A stretch of DNA of 64,000 bases, taken from positions 6,531,877-6,595,876 of the forward strand of contig JACBWW010000017.1 in NCBI GenBank assembly GCA_020086605.1. Direction: 5' to 3'. Of this stretch, positions 1 through 14,000 are shown in pieces. Within the stretch, counting starts at the first letter, position 1. Each line of letters opens with the position of its first letter. The notes under the pieces are model-generated. The model was not told the DNA's origin. It saw nothing but the letters and a program-made list of their open reading frames with translations, and did no database searches. The position numbers and the translations under genes were made by a program. This DNA comes from Lanius collurio. Its lineage: Eukaryota; Chordata; Aves; Passeriformes; Laniidae.

Positions 1-3000
1 CTACGTGGCCATTTTTTATTGGTTTCAGCCAAAATGCAAATAGGCAAGTGAAGGCCTCCTCTCACAGATACAAGCAAGTCACCTTTACCCACATCACCAA
101 CTAACCTATTACTGACCCTTACAGTTGTTCATATCAATAGCCAGTGATTACAGCTCAACAATGCTTTCAATGTGATTAGTACCCACAGACAGCTGCAAAC
201 TTCAAAGTTCTTTACATGCACCATCTCAGGCTCATCTAGTCCAAGTGAAGGAAGACATTCTACATTCAGGATTTCACCCACCATTAATACTGATGTTAAT
301 AGTGAACTATACACAAAATAACCACAAAACAAAACTAACCCAAAACCTAAACCAGTCCAGTAATTAAGACTTCTGTTGTTGCTGCATTGATAAACAATAC
401 AATCAAGTTGTACCCAGCATAGATTAAAGTCTTAAACTGCAATCCCAACACATAACACAGTGAATCAAATAATGATGCAGAAACCACATATCATATATAA
501 GATTACCTGGCACTGACACTGGGGACTTTTTTTCCCCTGAAGTGAAAAGGTCCTCAGGCCTGGAAATAGAATTATAATGGCAATTCCCATCAGATGACAG
601 GCATGGATGAAACATCTGTACTACTTCCCCAGCAATCCGCTGCTTTGTTCCCAACAACCTTATAGTCTGGTTAATCCACTTGTAGGAAGTCCTCTGTCAG
701 ATCAAAGGTAGTTCAATATCCTGTCCAAGTCTTCAAAAGAAGGTGTAAAAACCCTATAAAAAGCAGTTACACAATTATCTGCCCAGAGGGTAGACTTCTG
801 ACTAAGCCTGGGCAGTTAACAGTTGGCTTATGCTTTAAACCAGGGGAGTTCATAATCCTTTTTTTAAATCCTATCTAATTTAACCTTCTCAACTATAGGT
901 TGATTTATTTAATCTCATGCAATGTTTGATCTCCATGTTATTGGCAGCAAGTTCCTCAGGTTATTTCCATGAAATTCTAGAGGACATTTCTGTTTAACTG
1001 CAGTTCAACTTGTTCCCTCAGCCTGCTTAACTGCCCTCTGGCCATAGCAGTGAAAGGGTAGTACCCTTCACTTCTTCAGTGCAGGCCTGTCAGGCCCAGT
1101 ACTAATCAGTCTCTGGTGTGGTAAGAATTTGGAATCTCTTTCCAGGAACAGCAACACCACATCCCCCATGCTCTTTCCTGAGCCTGCCTCCTGTTGAATC
1201 ACCTTAGGGAATAAACAGGCAGCATTTTGCCCTAGCTGGGAAAGCCTAATGTGAAATATCCCATAGCTTATGTTTCCCTCTCTGCTGTTCAGCATTCCTG
1301 GTAACTGCTAAGCTGACAATCCATGTCATCTGCTACTCATGGAGAAAAAAGTCTCCATCTGGATGAAAGAAAACTCAGCTTTAATTGCATGAAAATGAAG
1401 CAGAGTTTGTAGGACAGAGGAGGGATTTAAGGCCCTTTAGATCAGTAATTCTTTAAAACAAGAAAACACTTATACAAGAAAAAAGGCTGGAGGCATGGTT
1501 ATTTTGAGGCAGCTGTTACACCACTGTTTCAAGGATTGGCAACAGCAGCAAAGGAACCAGCATCCCACAATGGAAAAGAGTAAGAGCAAAACACAGCACT
1601 GAATGGTGTGCAGCTGTGACATACAACACATGAACAAGCAGACTGTTTGCAAACCCACACCAGTGTGGTTACTAACTACCATGGGTTGGAAGACAAGTGG
1701 AACTGAATAAATCAAAAAGTCCAAGATCATTTATAGAAAACACTGTATTTGACCACCTCTCCTTACACTCCACTCCCAGTCACACCCCTGAACAAGAATA
1801 AGCTACACTGTACTTCCCTCTCAGCTGAATCCCACAAGAAGTCTAGCAAAGATCTCGGAGCATTCAAAAACGTACAGGGAAAAAGATAAAAATGAAGCAT
1901 GGAAATAAATTCTTGACAAACATCACCTAATTCAGCAGCTGGGTTAGAAAGAGGTACATCTCTGCACAGCATTACTCTTGCTGTCTACATTCTTTACAGC
2001 AATTAGCACTTCACCTGAAGAGCTGAATGCCCTTGACTGGGCTTGCTCATGATTCAACAAAACTGTGCCTTCCTGCATTTTCCATACCCCATAGCAGCAA
2101 TAAATAAATCCAGTGCATTAACCTAGAATGTCATACAGTATACGCAAAGTGTGCAGTTTATTCCTGATCACCCACACAGCTCAAATGTATACTGAGCTAA
2201 AAGAATCAATATCTTTAATGAGCCAAGTCATAGCACTTATCGTGCTTAGAGTCAGTATCTCCAAAGCAAGGACATGGTTCCAGATTTCCTGGCCTCTGGA
2301 CACCTGCTAGGCTTAAAGGAAGCTCAAGGCCACTCATCCATCCAGCTGGTGATAGAGCCACTTACTCTGCATTTCCCACTCCATATTAATCTTCCTCTTC
2401 TCTTCCATCCCAAGAAGTGCCAGCCACTAAGCAGCACAGACATTGGAAGAGGTGTACAAGAATCAAATCATCTTTTTAAGGACAGCAGAACTGTTTGCTG
2501 ATCTCCTTATCCTCTCAATGTGACACTATTCTACCCTCTTAGCTAGGCAGATTCTGGGATGAAGGAAGCTTGCTTCAACAGAGAAGTCTACGGGTCTGAG
2601 GCATTGGAGAAAAATAATTATAAATAACTTAAGCACAATTCCTCCTTTGCTATCACATTTCCCAATGAGTGGGCAATGCTGTAACCCAAGAGCACACTCC
2701 TGACCCTAGGCAGGAAAGCAGAGTTCACCATAAGCTGACTGTTGTGCTCAAACGCCTTCAGAGCAACAGAAGGATAATGGAGCTCATGAAAGCCCCAGTT
2801 TGTGATTCTAACTGCACTGGGGGAGAGGAGAACGCAAGGAGGGGGCATAACATACCCCAGTGTGAATTCATCATACTTGTCTTTGCATTTGCTTCTTAAA
2901 GCAACAGTAACCTGCAACCATCTACAGTTACCTATTTTTTTTTTTTTTTTTGGTGGGGAGGGACCACCACATTCCTGCAATAAGAAGCAGTCGCTCAAAA

Positions 3001-5020
3001 AAGTTAATTAAACTAATTGGGAAAACTGCCATGAAGGGAGACTACAAGAAATTTGAGGATACTTACTTTAGGGTAGAAGCAGATATGGAAACAAGATAAA
3101 AAGAAGTGAAGGTAAGAGCACACAGAGCTGGGAAATCAGGAACTTCCATTCTTTTGGCTCTTGCACTGAGAAACAACATTGGTGATCCAATAGACTGACA
3201 AATTCAGAACAAACCCAGGGAAAACACTTTCACACAACATATCCCTGCCCCAGGAAGCTGCTACAGCTCAGAACCATCTTCGTGCCCTTCCACCCCTCTA
3301 CGACTTTTAAATTCCAGGACATTTACAGCTGCATACCCAAGCCCAGCAAAGGACCCACACCAGATCTGGTCACAAAACTGGAAGCTCTGGAGAGCTGACA
3401 ACAGCAATACATTGCAGGCCTACCCATAACAGGAAAAATCATTGTGAGGAACAGGTCAGCCGGAGACCCAAAATATGCAATTAGAAGTACTTATCTAAAA
3501 TTACACATCATATCTGCAGTATCTCTTTCAGAACCTAACCTTTTTTAGCCAGAACTGGCAATTACTCAAAGACTCAGTCTCAATTACTACATCCTGACAA
3601 TGCAGGAGTACCACTGAAGCAGGGTAGTATGGGCAAGACACATAAAAGGCTTGAAAAGAATACCAAGGGTTGGGCTAAGGACAAAAAGACCGACTGTGAG
3701 AAGAGATCTTGAACTCCTACACTAGCACAAACCATAAGAGGATTTGAACGCAGGCCACCTTGAGTCCTACACACAACCCTCCACAGGAGCACTAAAATGT
3801 GTCAGACTGAATGGAGCCTGTACCTCTTTATCAGGGAAGATTTGCAGATGCCTATAATGACAAAAATAGCATTAGACATTAGAGGGAAACTGGAACTGTA
3901 GTTCAGGTGATTTGCTGAAGATTGTACAAATGTAGAAGTTTCAGGTGATTTGCTGAAGATTTTACAAATGTAGAAGTAGCAGGACTCCCAAATTCTGTCT
4001 CTGTTCTACCTTCTAATTGCAAGTACCAAAAAAAGTGCCTGAAGTAAACTACAGAAGCTGTCGAGATGCAAGTGGACAACAGACAAGGTAGGATTATAAA
4101 AATCCTAGAGAGTTGCTTTTGAAGAAAAGATAGTACCAAGCTTCATCTCTGTAATGCCAATATTTACTATGGAAAGCTTTGCCCCAGAGAGCTTTCTCAT
4201 TTTAGTGGAGACAACTCAGTGTTCACAGGAATGTCTATTTCTACCTGGTTTAAATTCAGGGACCTTCCAGATGTGAGGTGAATGTAACAACCTCTGCACT
4301 GCAGAGGCACCAGCTCACACACACACAAAGAGAAGTAAACCAAGCCCATCAACACAGGAGCCAGATGAGGAAAGGGAAATTTCAGTTACCACAGCTACTG
4401 CAAAAATCTGTTTTTCATTGAGATAACCTTGAGAAAAGAGACACAGAGCAGCAAAAAATTACAGAGCTATAGCTCCAAAGGATACTGTCTCCTGTCCTGA
4501 ACTCAGAATTACAGGGATTTCCATACGGCAGCCTGCAATATGTTAGTGATCCCTTTAGCTGGCATCAGTACCAGAAAGAGATTAGGAACAACAGCTAATT
4601 CATTCAGTTTTTCTCTTTACAGGTGAAGGGGAAAAAATGTAAAAAAATGAAGGAAAGGAAAAGAAAGCAAAGCCATTCCCTTAAATTTGGAATGTTCTGA
4701 AAGCAGTTCTGGATCCCCCTCAAACTTCAGAGCCCTTGTGGGTACAGCTGAGCTTCACACTTGCACATTAACTCAGTTCAAAACAAAGGGATTATACAAA
4801 GTGCTGAGCTCTAAACAAACAGTCTGAAGTTTTGCAACAGTTGATCTTTTTAACATTTTAAGTACCATGTCCCACAACCAGGACAACTGAGCTGCCTCTA
4901 ACGAAGTCAGTCAAGTTCCCTCACCTTCATCCCACCTGAAGAAAGGTTTTAAGGCACTTGGCAAAGAGATATTTCAGAAATAACTGAAATACAGCTCCCC
5001 AGACAATTCTGATTGCATAC
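1..5020 (-). other. OXSR1: OXSR1 intron 2 (partial), non-coding
   Basis: This stretch lies between the exon 2 donor and the left edge. No exon of OXSR1 or of another gene could be recognised on either strand. It holds a 17-T run at 2,935-2,951, a 38-bp tandem duplication at 3,903-3,978 and a short CA run near 4,315. The longest ORFs are short and unlike known proteins. Confidence 0.8.
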
Positions 5021-8000
5021 CAGGAGTTCATCCATGCTTGTCTGACACTTCTCAAGATTGATCCGTTTAATCGCCACCTTCTCTTTCTTCGGAGCGCAGA
5101 AGGCTGCCTGGACCACCGCAGTCGCTCCACTCCCTGAGGGGGAAAAAGAGAGAGTTACCAACACCTTACGGACCTGACTAGGGAGGGAGGGAGGCCAGAC
5201 AACAAAATTCTGATATCTGCCAGATAGTAAAGACAGAACAGCCAGGTGAAAACCCAGTGAAAGCCCTCTAGGCACTTCCCACTGTGCAGCTCCATGGGTT
5301 GGCTCAGCCACCACATCCAAGTGCCAGGAAAACTGAAGGAAAACAAGTGGATCTTTATGATCCCTTCCAGGGATCTTTACAGCTCTGCAGACCAAAAACC
5401 CTCTCCAGACTCCACCTTCCTTATAAAAGAGTGATTCTACTCATGTATTTTTAAAAGATATGCCATGAGGTCACACAGACTTTTAACCTGATGGGCCCAC
5501 CCAAAGTGTCAAAACAAGCCACTCTTTGCTATTGACACTAATGAGATTTTTCAAATATTTTTATGAACTAATTGCTGTTCTCATCTCTCCTCATTTTATG
5601 CAAAGACACGAGGTAGGTTTCATTCAAGAAGGTTCAGCTCCAGCTCTCACACTGCCTCAGTTTCTGGGTTGAAAACCACAGACAGAGAACATTTAAATTC
5701 CAATAGGGGAAAAAAAATACTGTATTTTAACATACAGTCCTTCAAACTGCTACGGGTAGGGAGTTCTGGATTTAACGTGTTCAGCAACATCATACCCTTT
5801 GACATGAGAAGGAGTTTGCAATACTGAGACTTAAAACCTATTTGATGCTCATCTTTGTCGGCCTCCAGAGGCTGCTGCAAAATTCACTACTCATCAATAG
5901 GACACCTTGTTGCTTTACTTTCTACCTTCATCTTGGTTCCCCACACTTACACACTTCACTGGAAAGGAGTAAATCCAAATTTAAAAAAAAAGGGAGTAGG
6001 ATATGTGGAAAATAGCTCAAAAGTTTCTATTGTCAATACCTAAAAAATGCTAATAAAAATAAACCCACAGTTATTTTGTTTATTATCCCAGGCATAATTC
6101 TTGAGTCCATTTGGGCTCAGAGAAATGAGAACAACTATTCTGCATTTTGGAGTATCACACCTATTTTAGCAGATTCTCCTATTTTTAACACTATAAAAAC
6201 GACTTCCAGAATGTACAATTCAGGTAAAGCACATTTTGCAAGCTTTGTGATTTTTTTTCTAGTACATTCACATAAACTAGAGGTGAAAAGTTTCATCTTT
6301 AAACAAAAGCTACTGAAGCTCCCTACAACCACCATCAAGAATCTTCTCACACCAAGTTGTACCAACTCAAAGTTCCAAGTGGGAGAAAGAGCTTGAATTT
6401 AGTCCTGAAAGGTATAGGAAAAATGTTCCATTCCAAGTCACACTGAAATAAATTGAAAAGCCCTGAACTGTGGGACTCTGCTCCTGTAATCTTCAACTAG
6501 TACCTACTACAGTGGAGCTACAGGACTTTGACTTCACTTTATATGGCATGGCCAGTGCACCCTGGACAACAGAATCAGCTTGCCAGGACTCCCTGTACTC
6601 TGGAGTTTATATTTTAATGGCAGAAGGCGAAAGTGAGCAGACCACAAAATGCTAAGGTTGCTAAAGCTGTATTATTTCACAAAGCAAATGGGTTTTTAAT
6701 AAGTTCAAGCATAAGGCCATTTATTACTTGCACACATACTGTTTTTCAGCAACTATTCATAGCACAAGACAAAACAAAGTTATGAGGAAAAGGACAGCAA
6801 TAACAGCAAGAATATTTACAAGAGGCTTTGAAAACAAAGTTTGAGTGCTGTAAGCAGGTTCTTGAGCAAATGAAAGCTGATGGAGAGGTCTATGCAGATA
6901 TGTAAAAGAAAGTGCTCAGAAAGAGGTTTTGACAGCAGTTAGGTTAGACTGCCAGGAGCAGGGCTGAAATACACAACATTAAGAACAGGACAAATATCCC
7001 AAAAGCAAACCTCCACATACACTCCCTGTAGTCACTCTGCCCAGCAGGTGCAGGAAACCAGCATGAAAGCAGCAGTCCCAGTACAAATGAATTCCCACTC
7101 ACTGGGAATCCTGGGTGGCTATGACCTACTCTCTCCACCCAACACCTGCTTCTCTTGTTTTGTTTCTGCTGCTTCTTTGTTGGGGGACCAAAAAGTAAAA
7201 ACACAAAGGCTCAAGACAAAGAGAGCAGAGCACACAGAAGTGGTGACAAAAGGCAGAAGTGAGTTTGCACTTCCTAGCACTGCTGGTTTCCCTACAGCAA
7301 TAGCCTTTTGGAAGTCAGAACAAAAAAACAAACACTGTATCATTTCTTTGGAAAGAGTTAGATCCCAGAAGAAATGTTGCTGCTGACACAGTCAAAGCAC
7401 CAGTATTATGATTTCTTTCTTTGGATGTCTTGGTGCATAGTAATAGAGGCTGAAAACACAAGCCAGATGCTGGAAGAATGTATGACTGTGCACCTTGGAA
7501 GACTGTCTTGTCACAGAACCCTTTTCACTCCCCAGTTAGTTTTTTAGTGTGTATTTTTACTTCTAAAGCTACCTGTCCTCATCAGCACAGGTATCTGCAT
7601 TCAAAGACTCTTTCTGGATATCTCAGACACTCAAAAATGTCAGCATACTCCTGCTCCCCCCTGCATAGCATGACACCCCAGGATTTCTGTGCCAGTTAAA
7701 CACAGTCTGTGTAAGCACAACTGGCAGAGGGGCTTCTTACAATCCAGATGCAATATCACTACTGTGAACCAAATCCTTCACAAGATAAAGTCCAGGGCTT
7801 TACAGAAGTCACCACTCAAAGAAAAGCTTTGTGTTTTATTCTTTCAGGATGTCAGTACCAAAAACAATAGATACAGCCTAATTAAAAGCAGGACCACTCA
7901 TGCTACAGCTCCTTTCCAGTCCTCAAGTCTGCGGGATCAATGCTCACTAGGACTTCAGGGCAAAAACTGCCTTTCACTATGTGCTGGACAATGCCCCAGC

Positions 8001-11000
8001 CTACAGGGACCCGATCTGTTAGGAGTGTATGGCATTATTTGAACAGTAATGAAATCCCAAACTAAATCCTTCTGGGCGCATGGCAGGGAATCATCTGAAC
8101 TCGAGACTCCTCCCATTTAATTCCCTGCTGCTCCTACTTTTCTGGCAGCTCTCTTTAGTTCGATCACCACCTGCTCTCCCCACTCCCCCCTCTCCCACTA
8201 ATTCGTCATTTCTTTCAGCTCCTCTGTAGCACTAATTATAGAGAAACAATGAAATCTCAAAAGCGTATCAAGCGAGGATTAAGCCAAGCTGAAGCACGAT
8301 GTGCCACAAGCAAGCTGCTCTTTGGTGGCAGCAGCAGCATGCCGTGCTTCTGGAACCAAACAAAGACAGGTTTCCATGCTTCTTTGGAGAGTTCAGAAAA
8401 CATGGCAACACGGGCACTTCAGGCTTTGCAGCCACACAGTTTATTAAATGCCAGGGTGGCAAGAGAAAGAAATGAGAGAAGCTGCAGCGAGGATGCTGAA
8501 CACATTGCTAAGTGAAGACAAGCATAAAGAGAGATGGCACCAACAGACAGAAGAAAAAGCTCATCAAGAAAGTTTTGTAAAGTTTAAGAGCAGGTAACAA
8601 ATATATGGAGAACAGTAGAAAGAGATTTCCTGGGCTGCTATGAAAAGCCTTCAATGAGGAAAAACCCCAAGGGCAGTTTGTGCCAGGGTAGCACAACTTA
8701 GACAAACCAACTCTCCCAGCAGCCACATATCTGCTGTGATCAGAGCCAACTGCAGTCCCAATGAAGTGGGCAGCACGGGGTTAGTGTTCCTGTGCTGGGT
8801 TCCTGCTCACTCCCCACCTCAAGACACTCTGATCAAGGTCAGTGCTGAGGCTCTTCCCCCCACCTCTTTTAAGATCAGCTTTCGGAGAAAATTTGCTCCC
8901 TGGTTAATCTCTTCCAACATAACGGCTTAGCAAAACAATGAAAACCAGGCACAGCCAAATGCTTGCTGCTTTATTCCTGAAAAGCAGGAGATCATTTAGC
9001 TGAAGGGTGATGGGGAGGAAAGAGACCCCAAATGAGTATTAGGATCTGCTTAATACCCTCTGCTTTTGCCTCTGTAGGCTCTCAGATATAGTTCCAACCC
9101 CTAGGAGAGCAGCTGCAAAATTCCTGCATAAGAGGGTCATGACCTACTTTAGAAAACACCGCCTTAAGAGGAAAACATACCCTTTCTAACCCCTGCTTCT
9201 TTCATGTTTCTACGATTAAATGGCTCTTTCTGAAATAAAACCAACCTCAGAAAGGATTAAAATAACCCAAATAAAATCATCCCCAAGCACTCAGTTATTG
9301 AAGCCTGATTTTTCAGTTTATCTCCTCTGGACCCCTGGATCCATGCTCCCTGTACCTTCAACACCCACAGCTCCAGCCTGAACTCCTTAAGTTGAGACCA
9401 ACTCCCCATGAAAGCCCAGCATCAGCCTTTAAGGCACACTGGACACCATCTCTTCTACAGCTGCACACCTTACATGAAGCTTCCATTTTTGAAAATAAAG
9501 ACAAACCCTCTGAGATTTCTGTTGAAGTTAATGGAAATCAATTATTTCAAGGCTAATTGGAGGAGTGGAAAGACAGGGGACTGACCAGAAGACACAGCAT
9601 GTTCCTATATACTTTGTCTCCAATTTAACTGAATCTCTGCAGCCATATCAGGATATTGCAGCTCTCTACCAGTAAGACTGGGATGAATTGCACCAATGCC
9701 TCTTCCCAGGCAAATGCAATTGAAGCCAGAGATCCCCTTGGCAGAGAGATCCACTTAAGCAATGGAACATTCATGCCAAACTGTCACAAGACAAGCATCA
9801 AATCCTGGCTCTAGGATAGTATTCTCCTACCACGTGCAATAGCAATTTGAACTAGTTACATGGAAGGAGGATTCACAAAAGAGTGTTGCACGAGCTTTAC
9901 ATTTACTTCAGGCACCCTGAGAAATGTGACAGTTTCCCTTCACTGTAACTCACAAAGTTGTTCACAAAGCTGTTACAATCAACGGGGGGACATATTCCAT
10001 ACTAGCCTAGGAGCATCAGTCCTTACCGTGCTGCAGTATCAAATACCCACTGTGGAGGAAATATTCTTTCCCAGGGTCAAAAGAACATTACAAATCATTT
10101 AGGTTTGAAGGAACCTCCAGTCCATCCTCCTGCTGAAAGCAGGATCAAATCCCACTTTAGATAAGATTCCTCAGCATTTAATTCAGTCTAGTTTGAATTT
10201 TCTTTAACAAGAGGTATTTCTACAACCATTTTGGCTGTTTCTGTGTTTTCCCACCCACGTGGTACAGCTTTTCCTCCCCCTTGATAACTAATAAGATCTC
10301 CCAGCTTTGCTCCCAACCTTGGTCTTTCACCATGCACCTCTGCAGAATCAAGCTTCATCTCCTCTAGAACTTCCCACTAGATAGCTGAGGACAGCAACAA
10401 CTCTACTAAGGCTGGAGAAATCCAGCTCTCCACATCTGCCCCCATAAGTTATATTCCCAAGTTTCCTTCAGCATCAGGCCAGGCTCAGCCAAGCACCTCT
10501 GCACAACCTTGCCCTGTGCTTCCCCCCTTCCCTGCATACACACGACCTCTCTATTTTTAAGCAAGATCTGGAATCCATCCTCCACTATCTGGAGTGCGGT
10601 GCCAGAAAGCAGCTCGTGACGCAGGCTCTGTTTATAATTGTGCCCCCGGGTTTTCCTCTTATGAACAATGCACACAAAACACTTCCCTGCAAGGCTGCTC
10701 TGGACCAAGCAATGACTTTCAGGTTCCAGGTACCCCAAAGCCCAGGAGACTTTTAATGCTTTACAGCCAAGGCTCAGTATTTGTGTCTCTGCAGGCTCGC
10801 TCGATCTCTGGATGCCTCAACTCTTTGACAGCCTCATGCCAAAGAGCTGTGGGAGCCCTGCTCTGATTACTCATTCCAAGGACAATACAGCAATAAAACA
10901 AGAAGCTACAAGACTGGGAATAGAACTTCTTATATGTTCTTACAGAGGACAGGGCAAATAGAGATTTAATTAAACCAGAAATTAAATACTAGATTGCAAA

Positions 11001-14000
11001 TTCAGACTGATCTTACACTATTTGGTCCATGTGCTATGAAGGCAAAGTGATGCCTCTGTTTTCTGCACCTCATTTGAGGCTTCTGGTGAGAAGAGTCCTC
11101 TTGCATAGAATGAACTGCTTCTAAAAACAAGCTATCAAAAAAATGAAAAGCCTACTCTCGGATTTCCAGCCAACTCAGCATGGGGTGGGAATACTCCTTT
11201 CCCCAAGCACGACTTGGTAACAAGAGCCCACTGAATGTCAAAGTCTTGCTGGCACAAGCCCCACAATTCAGGAAGAGTGAAGTAATGCAATGTTAATGGT
11301 CCTTGAGTATGTTTTTCAAGCTGTCTCCCCATTACATGTCACATTCTTACTACAAAATGGAAGATGCAATCTACAACAACAGCTACAAATAGCATTAGTA
11401 AAACCAAAGGAAATTCGTAACTCGGACATAGTCCTAGTACTGCCACAGAAGGGGCAAAAAGTCTTATTACCTGTGGAGAGGAAAAAGCTTTCACAACAAA
11501 GTATCATCTACTCAGCAAGAGACTGCAGGAAGAGTGCCAACAATTCTAGAAGTGGAATTACAGCCCCAAATCAGCAGGAAGATCACTTCGGTGCTTCTAG
11601 CACTGCTCAAAGTGAGCCCAACCAGCAAACTGGCACTGAGTACTGCTGTTAAGAGACACCAGAAGCAGCAGCAAAACCAGTCAGGGAGAATTCAGTTGGG
11701 TTTGCTCTGTACTGGTTGGAAGACCTGTGGGAAATTGAAGCAGCAGCAGAGCAATCCACAGACAAGACACAAAAAAAGTTACAAAACCATAGGAGTGAGC
11801 ACAACTCCCCTCCCACAGCAACACAGGAGTGCAGACATGCACCTACCCCAAGAAGCTCCTAGAGCTGTGCCAGCACAGCCACACTCACTCCCAGACACCT
11901 TTCCACCACTCATTCCCAATACAAATTTACTATGAATGGTATTTCCTACTGAGAGAAGAACCAGGGCTTTACATTTATTTCTTTACAAGTTGAAGGATGA
12001 CACATCCACGGCACAAGCACCTATTTAAAACCCTGGTAGAGGTAGTAAGAGGCCAGGTTTAACTTGGTGCACCTTCTCCCAACTCCAATCATGCAGTGTT
12101 TGATCTCTGGCAGAGATGGAAAGATACTGTGTAGAGAAGAGGGAATGAAACACTTGCTAATACAGTGCAGGGAAGAAATAAATCAGAGAAGCATAAGCAA
12201 AGGCAGAAAGTAAAAGCAGATTTAACTGGAAAGTTGTGAGGGAGCCAAATTTAAAGCCTATATGGGGGGTGGAGGAAAACCAGCAATCCCTACAGACTAC
12301 AAATCACAGCATAAATCACACAAATCACACTACATATGTGCACTATGTGCATGCAACAGTCCTGCAAGCAGCAAAACAGCTGACCTCTCACATTTACAAG
12401 ACAGTGGCTACCCTCATGTTTCTGCTGAAAAGGCTTTAGGAAGAACAGTTCAAGCCTGCTTTAAATAAATAATTTTAAAACTTTGCATTTCTGTGTGGTC
12501 AATGACAAAAATGTCACCCCACCCTTCAGTCCAGCCCAACTCACATCACTGCATGCAGCAGGTTCATTCCTTGTTCAGGCTCACCTTGAGCACAGCCCAG
12601 CACTGGGAACATTCAGCTGGGTTCAAGCCAAAGGCAGCTGGAGGTACAGCAAGACACAGGGCATGTGCTGGACAACACCCTGAGAAAGGGCAAGGACAGG
12701 GAGGTAACAAGTCCAGGCAGAGAACTGAGACTTAAATACAAGAGACTTCAATTTCACACCAGCACATCTGATGACTACAGTCTAGACCTTTTACTGAAGA
12801 ATTGGAAGGAGGAACAGGAAAAAGTAGAGTTTTCACTTGTGCATTACTGTTTGTTTCATTTAAATTGCAGGTGTATCACTTGGCAATGCTCTCCAATCAT
12901 TTATTCCAGTACAGCCAGAGTTCAAGTAGTTCAAGATTCTGTGCAACTTGTGAGGCCAAAGATTTCCAACAGTGCTCACAAGGGATTTCTGTTAAGACAC
13001 CATTATGTGTCTTTCCCAAAGCCTGAAAGTCTTTGCTCAATTTATGTAAGCACCTGCAGTGTCCAACAGACAACTGATATTCCAGCATTAACCAAGCATG
13101 CTCTAAAAATTTCAGAAAATAAGGAGAACCATATTTTGAAAGTCTGCTGTCCAATTAGAAATAGAGCCAAAACATTTGAACAGCACAAAAACTTGCTGAC
13201 AGTGAGTTATTCACCATCTTGACAAGAGCTCTCGCAGTTGACAATACCACTGAAAACCACATATCATGTCCAGAGCTCAGAGGTTTCTGCCCATGTAAGA
13301 CAATGTATTCCTCAAGATTCCTAGTGCTCCATGTACAGTGGAGAAGGATGATAAGCCATCAAAGATCACACAGTGCTGCCAGCCCTTGTTTAAACACGCT
13401 TCCTCTCCAGTGGTCCATCAATACAGAAACACTCAATGCTGCAGACTTATTGCCCAAGTCTTTAATTCACATCTCAGACTCGGAGGAAGTAATATAAAAC
13501 CAAATCAAATCACTTGTAAGAAGTCCAGTATTATTTCCAGAGCCATCAGCAACTGATGAGCAGTACTCACAGATAGGTACACAGCCCCACTGAACTCTAC
13601 ACTGTAAATAAATAAATGACATTGATTTCTAAGCTGGAGAGAGATTAGCTACTGTAATCTAAACGACTCAATGCCAAGGTTTCTGCAGAAAGGAAGGGGT
13701 GTCTTATGGAAATTTTCACCCCACCCCACACCGCATTGTTCTCTCAAAAATCTTTCAATATCTCATAGGCCCTGAACACAGAAAAATGTGCTCTGTTTTC
13801 CACCTTCAGCAAATATTTAGGTTGAGAATCCTCATAGACTAAGCAGGGAAGTGACAGGCTTGGAGAGAAAATGGTCAGCCTGTCAATATAAAACAGGCCA
13901 GGACTGGAACAGAGGGCGAGGATAGGGTTGGCCATGCAAAGCATGTCAGCAAGATATGTGACAAAGTTGTCACCGGGTCACTTCGCTGTTTGATTTCATC

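Noticed and set aside
12665..13222. 185-codon plus-strand ORF inside OXSR1 intron 1
   Set aside because: No recognisable domain, low-complexity-free but random-looking composition, no splice or promoter context, and it lies in a long intron where ORFs of this size occur by chance.
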